The notes below the pieces were generated by a model that did not search any database, was not told the origin of the DNA, and saw nothing but the letters and a program-made list of their open reading frames with translations. From the NCBI RefSeq assembly GCF_030812675.1, contig NZ_JAUSTE010000008.1, forward strand, positions 143,305 through 207,304: 64,000 bases of DNA, read 5' to 3'. Position numbers and translations under genes: made by a program. This DNA is from Sinomonas atrocyanea. GTDB lineage: Bacteria > Actinomycetota > Actinomycetes > Actinomycetales > Micrococcaceae. Numbering within the stretch: position 1 is the stretch's first letter; every line of letters begins with the position of its first letter. Positions 1-8,571 of this stretch are shown here, piece by piece.

Positions 1-1265
1 ACGGCCACGACGATCGGCCGCTCATTGGAGGGCGCCGCCCCGAGCGGCTCGAGCGCCGGCAGGACGGGCTGGGGCTCTTCGCCCCCGCGCTCGGCCGCGG
101 TGACGAGCCTGGCGCCCGAGGCGAGGACCGGCACCGCGAGCAGGAAAGCGGCCGCGCCGACCCAGAACGCGACACTCTGGGCGGTGGCCTCGGCGATCTT
201 GCCCGCCACGAAGGGCGCGAGCCCACCGCCGATGAACCGGATGAATCCGTAGGACGATGAGGCGACGGACCGCTCGACGGGGGCCACGAGCATGACCGCC
301 TGCGTGGTGAGCGTGTTGTTGATGCCGATGAACGCCCCGCTCACGATCACGGCCACCATCACGACGCCGGGCTGGTTCACCCCGAGCGCGATGACCGCCA
401 TCACCACGGCAAGGCCCACCATGTTCGCGTACAGCACGGCCACCGTGCCGAACCGGCGCTGGAGCCTCGGGGCGAAGAACACGGCGAAGAGCGCCACGAG
501 GACGCCCCAGCCGAAGAAGACGAGGCCCAGCTCGTGCGGTCCGAGCTTCATGGGATACGGCGCGTACCCGAGCATCGTGAAGAAGCCCCAGTTGTAGAGC
601 AGGGCCATGATGCCCATCGTCAGCAGGCCGCGGTGCCTCAGCGCCGTCAGCGGGGCGCTGAGCTTGGTCTTCTGGGCCGGTCTGGGCTGCCGGGGCACGA
701 ACAGGAGCGTCGCGATGAGGGCGACGCCCATGAGCACCGCGACGCCGTAGAACGGACCGCGCCAGGAGATGCTGCCGAGCTCCCCACCCAGCAGGGGCCC
801 CACCGCGATGCCGATGCCGAGAGCCGTCTCATAGAGGATGATCGCTCCGGAGAAGCCGCCCTTCGCCGAGGCGACGATGACGGCGAGGCTCGTGGCGATG
901 AAGAGCGCGTTGCCCAGGCCCCATCCGGCGCGGAAGCCGATGATCCCGCCGATCGTGCCGGAGGTCCCGGCCAGGGCGGCGAAGACCACGATGAGGACGA
1001 GGCCCACGACCAGGGTCCACTTCGACCCGATCCGGCTCGAGACCCAGCCCACCCCGAGCATGGCCACCGCCGTCACCACCAGGTAGCTCGTGAACAGCAG
1101 CGAGACGTCGCTCGGCGAGGCATGCAGCCCCGAGGCGAGGGCGGGGAGGATGGGGTCGACGAGGCCGATGCCCATGAAGGAGATGACGCACGCGAACGCC
1201 ACGGCCCACACGGCGCCGGGCTGCTTGAAGGGGCTGGCTGGGGCGTTTCCGTGGGGCGCACTCAT
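1..1265 (-). CDS. MFS transporter, 3' end beyond the window
   Basis: Major facilitator superfamily exporter reading leftwards off the window, so the last residues are missing. About 421 residues are visible, starting MSAPHGNAPASP, with a dozen hydrophobic segments. The N-terminal half has the drug-exporter look, with a first helix around VAFACVISFMGIGL and a loop containing SSRIGSKW in the usual motif-A position after helix 2. The ATG overlaps the stop of the upstream MarR gene by 4 bases (ATGA), so the two are translationally coupled and the pump is probably MarR-controlled. The substrate cannot be told from sequence; a drug or metabolite exporter is likely. Confidence 0.85.
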   Translation of the reverse strand, partial: MSAPHGNAPASPFKQPGAVWAVAFACVISFMGIGLVDPILPALASGLHASPSDVSLLFTSYLVVTAVAMLGVGWVSSRIGSKWTLVVGLVLIVVFAALAGTSGTIGGIIGFRAGWGLGNALFIATSLAVIVASAKGGFSGAIILYETALGIGIAVGPLLGGELGSISWRGPFYGVAVLMGVALIATLLFVPRQPRPAQKTKLSAPLTALRHRGLLTMGIMALLYNWGFFTMLGYAPYPMKLGPHELGLVFFGWGVLVALFAVFFAPRLQRRFGTVAVLYANMVGLAVVMAVIALGVNQPGVVMVAVIVSGAFIGINNTLTTQAVMLVAPVERSVASSSYGFIRFIGGGLAPFVAGKIAEATAQSVAFWVGAAAFLLAVPVLASGARLVTAAERGGEEPQPVLPALEPLGAAPSNERPIVVA

Positions 1266-1780
1266 GGCTGGTCCTCTTCCTCCTGGCTCGGGGTCCCGCG
1301 CTGGTCCGGGTTCTCGCGCTGGTCCGGGCCGCGGGAAGGCGGCGCATCGGAGCCCACGAGGCGCTCGAGCGCAGGGAGCGCCGCGGCGACCGCCGCCCGG
1401 TCCGCCGGATCGAGGCCGCCCAGCAGCTCGTCGAGGAACGCCACGCGCCGGGCGCGCCGCTGCCCGAGGACGTCCCGGCCGCGGGCCGTGACGCCCACGA
1501 GGACGCCGCGGCGGTCGCCCTCGGCGGTCATGCGCTCCAGGAGACCGTCGGCGGTCATCCGGCCCACGAGCTGGGTCATGGCCGGCTGCGAGACGCCCTC
1601 GGCCTGGGCGAGCTCGGTGACCCTCAGGGGGCCTTCCGCCCCGAGCCGTCCGAGCGCGCTCGCGGCCGAGGTGCTGATCCCGCCCACCGACGAGATGGTG
1701 CGCAGGCGCCGCACGAGCTGCTCGAGCAGGAGCGAGAATCGCCCCACGAGCTGCGGATCGGACGGGCGCGCTGACGGCAT
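1262..1780 (-). CDS. MarR-family transcriptional regulator
   Basis: Winged-helix regulator of 172 residues. The recognition region reads TELAQAEGVSQPAMTQLVGR followed by the wing EGDRRGVLVGVT, with the basic DRR typical of MarR proteins. The C-terminal tail is acidic, proline-rich and carries a short DQR repeat, probably unstructured. It lies directly upstream of and overlaps an MFS exporter gene, the classic repressor/pump arrangement. A perfect CATAAG-GCA-CTTATG palindrome sits 13 bases upstream of the start and is a likely autoregulatory operator. Confidence 0.88.
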   Translation of the reverse strand: MPSARPSDPQLVGRFSLLLEQLVRRLRTISSVGGISTSAASALGRLGAEGPLRVTELAQAEGVSQPAMTQLVGRMTADGLLERMTAEGDRRGVLVGVTARGRDVLGQRRARRVAFLDELLGGLDPADRAAVAAALPALERLVGSDAPPSRGPDQRENPDQRGTPSQEEEDQP

Positions 1781-1793
1781 GCGGAGATTATTG

Positions 1794-1808
1794 CATAAGG
1801 CACTTATG
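1794..1808. promoter_or_regulatory. Palindromic operator upstream of marR
   Basis: Perfect 6-3-6 inverted repeat CATAAG-GCA-CTTATG in an AT-rich patch between the end of hutG and the MarR start. On the minus strand the AATAAT that follows lies 6 bases before the ATG, so the transcript could be leaderless, with the operator over the promoter. The assignment to MarR is inferred from position and symmetry. Confidence 0.55.
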
Positions 1809-1810
1809 GA

Positions 1811-2791
1811 TCATGCGAGGAGGGTGGCCACGAGTCGCGCCGCGACCCGCGCGGTGCGCCCGTCGAGGTCGAAGGCGGGGTTCAGCTCCGCGATGTCGGC
1901 GTGGAGCAGCTTCCCGCTCGCCACGACCCGGCGCACGACGGCGATGATCACCTCGAGCGGTACCCCCACCGCGGCCGGCGCGGACACCCCAGGGGCCACC
2001 GCGGCCGGCAGCACGTCGAGGTCGATCGTGAGGTAGACCGCGTCCAGGTCGGCGAGGAAGTCCTCGACGAACGACTCGGCGGTCTCCCGCGTCGCGTACT
2101 CGTCGAGCAGGTAGCGCACCCGCAGCTCGTCCGCCCGCTGGAACAGGGCACGGGTATTGTTCGGCTGCGAGATCCCCAGCACCGCGTACTGCAGCTCGCG
2201 GCCCTCGGCGGCCTCGGCCCGGGCCATCTGGAGGAACGGCGTCCCGGAGGTCGCGCGGTCCTCGTTGCGCAGGTCGAAGTGCGCATCGAGGTTGAGGACC
2301 CCGACCCGGGCCCCACCGGTGCGCTCCGACTGCACGAGGCCCACATAGCTCGCGTAGGCCGTCTCGTGGCCGCCGCCGAGCCCCACCGTGAGCGCGCCGG
2401 CGTCGAGCGCGGCGGCCAGTGCCGCGCCGAAGCGGTCCTGGCCTCCCTCGAGGTCCCCGGGGAACTCGTCCCCGCCGGTGACCACGGCGACGTCCCCGGC
2501 GTCGAACACCTCGCGGTCGAGGTGGAAGGCGAGCGGGCCGAGCGCCGCGCGGATCGCCCCCGGACCCTCGGCCGCGCCCAGCCGCCCCTTGTTGCGCCGC
2601 ACGCCCTCCTCCGAGCGGAAGCCGAGCAGCACGGCGGGACGCGACCGGGCGCCGTCGTGCGCCGCGACCGCCGCGGCGAGCGCCTCGCGCGTGTAGGGCC
2701 GCACGGCCTGCCACCAGCGGCGGTGCTCCGCGGAGTCTCCGTCGTTGCGGCCGAGCCACGGCTCGCACGGGATGTCTATGGGCTCGCTCAT
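1811..2791 (-). CDS. hutG: Formimidoylglutamase (arginase-family ureohydrolase)
   Basis: Hydrolyses N-formimidoyl-glutamate to glutamate and formamide, the last step of one histidine-degradation route. The 326-residue protein shows the ureohydrolase metal ligands: GGGHE, DAHFDLR and the late TIDLDVLP motif, which bind two Mn ions. DAHFDLR is typical of HutG rather than arginase. The start chosen is the ATG at 2791 with GGGAGG just upstream; a longer frame continues upstream but has no family similarity. No other hut genes are visible. It lies 30 bases upstream of marR on the same strand, so a shared transcript is possible although a palindrome separates them. Confidence 0.87.
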   Translation of the reverse strand: MSEPIDIPCEPWLGRNDGDSAEHRRWWQAVRPYTREALAAAVAAHDGARSRPAVLLGFRSEEGVRRNKGRLGAAEGPGAIRAALGPLAFHLDREVFDAGDVAVVTGGDEFPGDLEGGQDRFGAALAAALDAGALTVGLGGGHETAYASYVGLVQSERTGGARVGVLNLDAHFDLRNEDRATSGTPFLQMARAEAAEGRELQYAVLGISQPNNTRALFQRADELRVRYLLDEYATRETAESFVEDFLADLDAVYLTIDLDVLPAAVAPGVSAPAAVGVPLEVIIAVVRRVVASGKLLHADIAELNPAFDLDGRTARVAARLVATLLA

Positions 2792-2952
2792 CCTCCCAGC
2801 ACACAGCATCGGCCCGGCCCCACGCCAGTGCCCGCGGCCTTCGATGTCCGGGGCCCCGGATTCGATGCCGGCCGCCCCTCGCCTCAGCGCCGCGGCGGGG
2901 GCAGGATAGGGACACCACACGGCCGGCTGGGGAGCAGGAGCAGGAGGAATCC

Positions 2953-5067
2953 ATGGCGGGCAAAGGGACCAACGGGTCCACGAAGGCCCCCGGGGCCGCG
3001 GACCGTTCGGAGTTGATCCGCAATGTGGTGCTCGTGGGCCACTCGGGTGCGGGGAAAACAACGCTCCTCGAGGCGATCCTCGCCTCGACCGGGGCGATCG
3101 CGCGCCGGGGCACGATCGCGGACGGCACCACCGTGGGGGACTCTGACCCGGCGGCCGTCCGCCAGCAGCGCTCGGTGGCGCTGTCCCTGGCACCGGTGAT
3201 GGTGGGGGAGACCAAGGTCAACCTCCTGGACACCCCCGGGTACGCCGACTTCGTGGGCGAGCTCCGCGCGGGGCTGAGGGCCGCGGACGCCGCCCTCTTC
3301 GTCGTCTCGGCCGCCGAGGAGGTCGACGCTGCGACCGCCGCCCTGTGGGACGAGTGCGCGCGTGTGGGGATGCCGCGCGCCGTCGTGGTCAGCAAACTCG
3401 ACCATCCCCGCGCCGACTACGATGCCGCCCTCGCCCGCTGCCAGGCCGCGTTCGGCGATTCCGTGCTCCCGCTCTACGTCCCCGTGGCATCCGGCGGCGC
3501 GCCGACCGGCCTGCTCGGTCTGCTCACCCGGACCGTCTCGGACTATCCGGACGAGGCTGCGCAGCCGGGCACGCCGCCCCAGACGCGGCCCGCCACAGTC
3601 GAGGAGCTTGACGGCAGGGACGAGGTACGCGGGGCCCTCATCGAGGGCATCATTGCCGAGAGCGAGGACGAGACGCTGATGGACCGCTACCTGGGCGGCG
3701 AGGACATCGGCCTGGACACGGTCATCGGCGACCTCGAGAAGGCCGTGGCCAGCGGCTCCTTCTTCCCGGTGGTGCCCACCGCTGCGCTCGCCGGGATCGG
3801 GACGGCGGAGGTCCTCGAGGTCATCCGCCGCGGCTTCCCGTCCCCCGCCGAGCATGCCGTGCCCCCGGTCACGGACCTCGGAGGCAGACCGGTCAAGGGG
3901 CTGCGCTGCGACCCGGACGGGCCGCTCGTGGGTGAGGTCGTGCGGACCACCGTGGACCCGTTCCTGGGACGGGTGTGCCTCGTGCGGCTCTTCTCCGGCA
4001 CGCTGCGCGAGGACACCCCCGTCCACGTGGCGGGGCACGGCCTCGCCGAGCGCGGCCACCCGGATCACGACGCCGACGAGCGGCTGGGCCACCTCTACAC
4101 CCCGTTCGGAGCGACGCTGCAGGCCGCCCCCTACGCCGTGGCGGGGGACCTCTGCGCGGTCGCGCGGCTGGGCGCGGAGACCGGGGACACGGTCTCCGCG
4201 CGCGAGACGCCCCTCCTGGTCGCGCCCTGGGAGATGCCGGAGCCGCTCATGCCCGTGGCCGTGGAGGCCGCCTCCCACGGCGACGAGGACGCGCTCGCCA
4301 AGAGCCTCGCGAAGGTCGCGGCCGGCGACCCCACCCTGCGGGTGGAGCGGAACCCGGAGACCCACCAGCTCGTCCTGTGGTGCATGGGCGAGGCGCACGC
4401 GGAGGTGGTGCTGGACCGGCTGCGCGACCAGGGGGTCAAGCTGCAGACGGTCGACGTCGTCACGCCCCTGCGCGAGACCTTCGCCGCCCCGGCGGCCGGG
4501 CACGGCCGGCACGTCAAGCAGTCCGGCGGCCACGGGCAGTTCGCGATCTGCGACATCGAGGTCGAGCCCCTCGAGCGCGGCGCCGGGTTCGAGTTCGCGG
4601 ACCGCATTGTGGGCGGGGCCATCCCGAGGCCGTTCGTCGAGTCCGTCGAGAAGGGCGTCCGGGCGCAGATGGCCAAGGGCGTGGCGGAGGGCTTCCCCGT
4701 GGTCGACATCCGGGTGACCCTCGTGGGCGGCAAGACGCACAGCGTGGACTCCTCCGACGCCGCCTTCCAGGCCGCGGGGGCCCTCGCGCTGCGCGAGGCG
4801 GCGGCCGCCGCGAGGATCCAGCTGCTCGAGCCGGTCTCGGCCGTGACCATCAGTGTGCCGGCCGACTACGTGGGCGCGGTCATGAGCGACCTCTCGTCCC
4901 GGCGGGGGCGCCTCACCGGGACGACCTCCGCCGGCGAGACGACCGAGATCAGCGCCGAGGTGCCCGACGCCGAGCTCCTGCGGTACGCGGTGGAGCTGCG
5001 CGGGCTCACCGCCGGCACGGGGACGTTCCGGCGCGAATACCTCCGCCACGATCCAGCGCCGCGCTGA
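2953..5067 (+). CDS. Elongation factor G-like GTPase (EF-G2/FusA2 type)
   Basis: Translational-GTPase-fold protein of 704 residues. The G domain has a P-loop GHSGAGKT (about residues 29-36) and G3 DTPGYADF. The G4 motif is SKLD rather than the canonical NKxD. It is followed by EF-G domains II to V, including KQSGGHGQFA in the domain IV region. This pattern fits the actinobacterial EF-G-like paralogue, whose mycobacterial member is reported not to replace FusA in translation, rather than the housekeeping EF-G that sits in the str operon. The ATG is preceded by a strong AGGAGG. It stands alone, with divergent hutG on its left. Confidence 0.85.
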   Translation: MAGKGTNGSTKAPGAADRSELIRNVVLVGHSGAGKTTLLEAILASTGAIARRGTIADGTTVGDSDPAAVRQQRSVALSLAPVMVGETKVNLLDTPGYADFVGELRAGLRAADAALFVVSAAEEVDAATAALWDECARVGMPRAVVVSKLDHPRADYDAALARCQAAFGDSVLPLYVPVASGGAPTGLLGLLTRTVSDYPDEAAQPGTPPQTRPATVEELDGRDEVRGALIEGIIAESEDETLMDRYLGGEDIGLDTVIGDLEKAVASGSFFPVVPTAALAGIGTAEVLEVIRRGFPSPAEHAVPPVTDLGGRPVKGLRCDPDGPLVGEVVRTTVDPFLGRVCLVRLFSGTLREDTPVHVAGHGLAERGHPDHDADERLGHLYTPFGATLQAAPYAVAGDLCAVARLGAETGDTVSARETPLLVAPWEMPEPLMPVAVEAASHGDEDALAKSLAKVAAGDPTLRVERNPETHQLVLWCMGEAHAEVVLDRLRDQGVKLQTVDVVTPLRETFAAPAAGHGRHVKQSGGHGQFAICDIEVEPLERGAGFEFADRIVGGAIPRPFVESVEKGVRAQMAKGVAEGFPVVDIRVTLVGGKTHSVDSSDAAFQAAGALALREAAAAARIQLLEPVSAVTISVPADYVGAVMSDLSSRRGRLTGTTSAGETTEISAEVPDAELLRYAVELRGLTAGTGTFRREYLRHDPAPR

Positions 5068-5084
5068 CCTCGGGCTGGACCCTT

Positions 5085-5118
5085 GCGGGCCGGCTGTGCG
5101 CTGCCTAGATTGTCTAGG
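5085..5118 (+). promoter_or_regulatory. Leaderless promoter with embedded PadR-type palindrome
   Basis: The sequence CCTAGA-TTG-TCTAGG (5104-5118) is a perfect 6-3-6 palindrome ending one base before the padR ATG. Inside it lies a -10-like TAGATT (5106-5111) eight bases before the ATG, with TTGCGG (5085-5090) as a possible -35. The arrangement predicts a leaderless mRNA and autorepression by PadR. Confidence 0.6.
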
Positions 5119-5119
5119 T

Positions 5120-5440
5120 ATGGGACGCAGTGGCGTGAACGGGCAGCTCGACCTCCTCCTCCTCGCCTCGCTCGGTGCGGGCGAGGCCCACGGATATGCG
5201 CTCATCGCGCGCATCCACGAGCGCAGCGGAGCCCGGTTCGAGCTCCAGGAGGGCTCGGTCTACCCCGCGCTCCACAAGCTCGAGGCCGCGGGCTGGGCCG
5301 CGAGCCGGTGGGCGGACGCCGCCGCGCGACGCCGCGTCTACTCCCTGACTACAGCGGGGCGCACGGAACTCGAACGCAGGACGCGGGAATGGAACGGATT
5401 CGCCTCGGGGGTCCGCGGCGTCCTCGGAGCGGCGCAGTGA
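5120..5440 (+). CDS. PadR-family transcriptional regulator
   Basis: Short winged-helix repressor of 106 residues with the PadR signature: an N-terminal helix GQLDLLLLASL, then HGYALIARI, the recognition segment FELQEGSVYPALHKLEAAGW and the wing RRRVYSLTTAGR. The ATG at 5120 is preferred over the in-frame GTG at 5096, because the latter would put the start inside the promoter palindrome. The stop overlaps the next gene's GTG by 4 bases. PadR genes are commonly paired with a membrane protein carrying a HAAS-type N-terminus, exactly as here. Confidence 0.9.
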   Translation: MGRSGVNGQLDLLLLASLGAGEAHGYALIARIHERSGARFELQEGSVYPALHKLEAAGWAASRWADAAARRRVYSLTTAGRTELERRTREWNGFASGVRGVLGAAQ

Positions 5441-6225
5441 ACGCGCGGCCGGAAGACCAAGACGCCATCGAGGCCTACCTCGACGAGCTCTTCGCGGCGG
5501 CCAGGGACGCCGAGCCCGCGGCCGCCCGCCGGCTGCTCGCCGAGGCCGAGGCCCACCTGCGCGAATCGGCAGCCCGTCTGGCAGCCCAGGGCCTCGGGCC
5601 CGAGGATGCCGAGACGGAGGCGGTGCGCCGGTTCGGGCCCGTGGCCGCCGTGACTCCGGCGCTGCGGACGCCGCTGCGCTCGGTCGGCCGGCTGCCGCTG
5701 CATGCGCTCGTGCGGCCGGCCGTGGGGCTGGCGGCCCTCGGAGCGATCGCCGTGGGGCTCAGCGGTGTGCTCTCCGAAGTGTTCGGACGGCTGTGGGGCG
5801 CAGGGTTCGTGTCCGGCGATCTCCCAGGGGTCGCCTACACGGCCGCGCGCTGCGCCGTCCTGCAGGCGCCCTATCCGGGCCTCGACTGTGCCCAGGCGGC
5901 CGCCCAGCACCACTGGGGCGAGGTGGTCGAGGGCCGCGTGTTCCTCGGCGCGGTGGGGATCGTGCTGCTGGTCCTGTGGCGGATCCTGCCTCCAGACCTC
6001 CCGCTCCCCGCGGGGCTCGTCCCGGGGCTCGGCGCTGCGGCCTTCCTGCTGGCCTCTGCGGCAACCGGCCTCGCCGCCGGCAGCGCCGCCGTCCAGGGCG
6101 GGCAGGGGGTGGGCGCATGGCTCAGCGCCACGAGCGTCGCCCTTCCGCTCGGCCTGGCGCTGGGCGTGCTCGCCGCCGTCCGGGCGCGCCGGCAGTCGGC
6201 CCTCAGGGACGCGGCAGCACGGTGA
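5437..6225 (+). CDS. Membrane protein with HAAS-like N-terminal domain (PadR partner)
   Basis: This 262-residue protein begins with an amphipathic helical region (about residues 5-60, DAIEAYLDELFAAARD and AEAEAHLRESAARL) resembling the HAAS/permease-prefix domain. About four transmembrane segments follow in the remainder. The GTG start overlaps the PadR stop (GTGA), so both proteins are coupled. Function is unknown; such pairs are thought to sense membrane or envelope conditions. The last 23 bases overlap the end of the convergent FMN reductase gene. Confidence 0.72.
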   Translation: MNARPEDQDAIEAYLDELFAAARDAEPAAARRLLAEAEAHLRESAARLAAQGLGPEDAETEAVRRFGPVAAVTPALRTPLRSVGRLPLHALVRPAVGLAALGAIAVGLSGVLSEVFGRLWGAGFVSGDLPGVAYTAARCAVLQAPYPGLDCAQAAAQHHWGEVVEGRVFLGAVGIVLLVLWRILPPDLPLPAGLVPGLGAAAFLLASAATGLAAGSAAVQGGQGVGAWLSATSVALPLGLALGVLAAVRARRQSALRDAAAR

Positions 6226-6769
6226 GGACCCGCTCGACGAACAGGGCGAACTCGTCCATGAAGTGCCGCAGGAACTCCTCGGTGCTCGGGTCGGTGACCT
6301 CGCCGTCCTCCGTGATGAGGCCTGGGAGGAACTGCAGGTACGCCTCGGGCGCGCTCATCTGGGGCGAATTGCAGAAGGCGAGCACCCCGCGCAGGTTCTG
6401 CTGCGCCACGGCGGTGCCGATCTTGCCCGGGGAGGTGCCGATGATGGCGGACGGCTTGCGGTTGAACGAGTTGGTGCCCCAGGGGCGGGAGGCCCAGTCG
6501 ATGGCGTTCTTGAGGGCGCCGGGGATGTCACGGTTGTACTCGGGCGTGACGAAGAGGACGGCGTCGACGCGCTCGATCGCCTCCTTCAGGGCCCGCCCCT
6601 CCGGCGGGTAGTCGGCGTCGAAGTCGTGGTTGTACAGCGGGAGGTCCTTGATCGGGATCTCCTCGAACGCGAGCGAGTCCGGGGCGAGGCGGATGAGCGC
6701 CTTGGAGAGCGTGCGGTTGATCGACTTCTGGGACAGGCTGCCGATGAAGTAGCCGACGGTGTAGGCCAT
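6203..6769 (-). CDS. NADPH-dependent FMN reductase
   Basis: Flavodoxin-like reductase of 188 residues. It has the FMN phosphate-binding loop GSLSQKSINR near the N-terminus and the family hallmark PEYNRDIPGALKNAIDW in the middle. The family reduces FMN, quinones or azo compounds with NADPH and acts in the cytosol, often in oxidative-stress defence. Its 3' end overlaps the convergent membrane-protein gene by 23 bases. Confidence 0.9.
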   Translation of the reverse strand: MAYTVGYFIGSLSQKSINRTLSKALIRLAPDSLAFEEIPIKDLPLYNHDFDADYPPEGRALKEAIERVDAVLFVTPEYNRDIPGALKNAIDWASRPWGTNSFNRKPSAIIGTSPGKIGTAVAQQNLRGVLAFCNSPQMSAPEAYLQFLPGLITEDGEVTDPSTEEFLRHFMDEFALFVERVLTVLPRP

Positions 6770-6941
6770 TCGCGTGGTCCTTCCGGTGCCGGCGCCGCAG
6801 GTGGGGGTGCAAGCGGTACGGCCGCGGCGCCGTCGTCAGCGTACGACGCCGGCCCTGCCTGCCGAAAGGCTTCAGGCCCGGGCCGGCGCCCGCTGCCGGG
6901 ACCCGGCCTAGGGGGTCCCGACCCCAAGGCTGGACGAAAGA

Positions 6942-7001
6942 GCCCTCCCCTTCGGACAATGCCCCGGGGTGCAGACCGAGGCTCTGACCGAAGGGGAGGG
7001 C
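6942..7001 (-). terminator. Terminator of the NCS2 permease gene
   Basis: A perfect 14-bp inverted repeat (6942-6955 with 6988-7001, arms GCCCTCCCCTTCGG and complement) begins 12 bases beyond the permease stop. The 32-base loop carries its own GC pairing. On the minus strand it is followed by CTCTTTC, a weak T-tract. Confidence 0.6.
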
Positions 7002-7013
7002 GGAAGTCGACGC

Positions 7014-8447
7014 CTAGAAGCCGAGGACCTTCTCCACGGGACCGATCCCGAAGAAGATGAGGAACGCGGCGGCCACAGCCCACATGAGCGGGTGGATCTC
7101 CTTGGCGCGGCCCTGGAAGAGGCGCACGAGCACGTAGGAGATGAAGCCGGCGCCGAGGCCGTTAGCGATCGAGTAGGTGAACGGCATGAGGCCGATCGTG
7201 AGGAATGCCGGGATCGCGATCCCGAGGTCGTGCCAGTCGATCCTCGCGACCTGCTGGAACATGAGGAAGCCCACGATCACGAGCGCGGGGGCCACGGCCT
7301 CGAACGGAACGAGGTTGATCAGCGGGGTCAGGAACATCGCCACGAGGAGCAGCGCGCCCGTGACCACGGAGGCGAGGCCCGTCCGGGCGCCCTCGCCGAT
7401 GCCCGCGCCGGACTCGACGAAGATCTGGTTGGAGGAGATCGACGTGCCGCCGCCGGCGATCGCGCCGAACGCGTCCACGAGGAGCACGCGGTCCACATTC
7501 GGGATCTGGCCGTTCTCGTCCATCGTCCCGGCCTCGCGGGCCAGGCCCACCATCGTGCCCATGGCATCGAAGAAGATGCTCAGCAGGATCACGAACGCCA
7601 TGAGGAGGGCGCCGAGCGTGCCCAGGTGCGCGAAGGCTCCCAGCGGATTGGCCTGGCCGAACAGGCTCAGGTCCACGGGAGCGATGTTGCCGAGGCCGGG
7701 GACCACGAGCGACCAGCCCGCGGGGTTGGGGGCCTGGCCGGGGGCCACGGACGGGCCCACGTGGAAGACGAGCTCGACGATGTTGGCGAGGATGGTCGCG
7801 GCGATGATGCCGATCAGGAGCGCGCCGCGCACCTTGCGGACCATGAGGGCGATCGTGAGGACCAGGCCCACCACGAACACGAGCGTGGGCCAGCCCACGA
7901 GGCGCCCGGCGTCGCCGAGGCCCAGCGGCACGGTGGTCCCGGCCGCGTCGGGGATGCGGCGCACGAAGCCCGCGTTGACGAGCCCGATGAGGGCGATGAA
8001 GACGCCGATGCCCACCACGATCGCCGTCTTGAGCCCCTCGGGCACCGCCTTGAACACCGCGGTACGGAAGCCGGTGAGCACGAGCACGAACATGACCACG
8101 CCGGCCACGAGCACGAGGCCCATCATGTCCGGCCACGTGACGCTCGGGTGCGTCGCCACGGTCACGGCCACGAACGCGTTCACGCCCAGTCCCGTCGCGA
8201 GCGCGAACGGGTGCTTGGCCCACACGCCCATGAGGATCGTCAGGATGCCGGCCACGAGGGCGGTCATGGCCGCGACCCGCGGGATGCCGAGGTGGTTCCC
8301 GGCCGCGTCGGCCCCCGAGAGGATGAGCGGGTTGAGGACCACGATGTAGCTGAGCGCGAAGAACGTCGCGAGGCCGCCGCGGATCTCGCGGGCCACCGTC
8401 GAGCCGCGCTCGCTGATCTTGAAGTACCGGTCCACTGCCGATGCCAT
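7014..8447 (-). CDS. NCS2-family purine permease (AzgA-like)
   Basis: Integral membrane proton symporter of 477 residues with about 12-14 helices. The N-terminus VDRYFKISERGSTVAREIRG followed by TFFALSYIVVLNP is characteristic of the AzgA subgroup of the nucleobase-cation symporter 2 family, which imports adenine, guanine and hypoxanthine. The loop GLGVNAFVAV and the SNQIFVESGAGIGEGARTGL segment match the conserved substrate regions. An AGGAGCG ribosome site precedes the ATG. It is monocistronic, with a hairpin terminator at its end. Confidence 0.88.
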   Translation of the reverse strand: MASAVDRYFKISERGSTVAREIRGGLATFFALSYIVVLNPLILSGADAAGNHLGIPRVAAMTALVAGILTILMGVWAKHPFALATGLGVNAFVAVTVATHPSVTWPDMMGLVLVAGVVMFVLVLTGFRTAVFKAVPEGLKTAIVVGIGVFIALIGLVNAGFVRRIPDAAGTTVPLGLGDAGRLVGWPTLVFVVGLVLTIALMVRKVRGALLIGIIAATILANIVELVFHVGPSVAPGQAPNPAGWSLVVPGLGNIAPVDLSLFGQANPLGAFAHLGTLGALLMAFVILLSIFFDAMGTMVGLAREAGTMDENGQIPNVDRVLLVDAFGAIAGGGTSISSNQIFVESGAGIGEGARTGLASVVTGALLLVAMFLTPLINLVPFEAVAPALVIVGFLMFQQVARIDWHDLGIAIPAFLTIGLMPFTYSIANGLGAGFISYVLVRLFQGRAKEIHPLMWAVAAAFLIFFGIGPVEKVLGF

Positions 8448-8536
8448 GGGCGCTCCTGATGAAGGGGATTGAGGGAGGGCGGGGTGGGGCGTGGCGTCCC
8501 GGGCAGCCGGAAGGCCGGGTCAATACTACTCGCCAG

Positions 8537-8571
8537 TTGTGGGCCCTCTGGCCGGAAAATACGCTGGTGTG
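8537..8571 (+). promoter_or_regulatory. Leaderless copC promoter
   Basis: TTGTGG (8537-8542), a 17-base spacer and TACGCT (8560-8565) form a good sigma-A-type promoter. The -10 ends 6 bases before the copC ATG, and no ribosome-binding site is present, which indicates a leaderless transcript. Confidence 0.65.

Noticed and set aside
534..2036. Long plus-strand open frame opposite the MFS, marR and hutG genes
   Set aside because: It is a high-GC shadow frame: Arg/Ala/Asp-rich, no recognisable domain, and it crosses three well-supported minus-strand genes.
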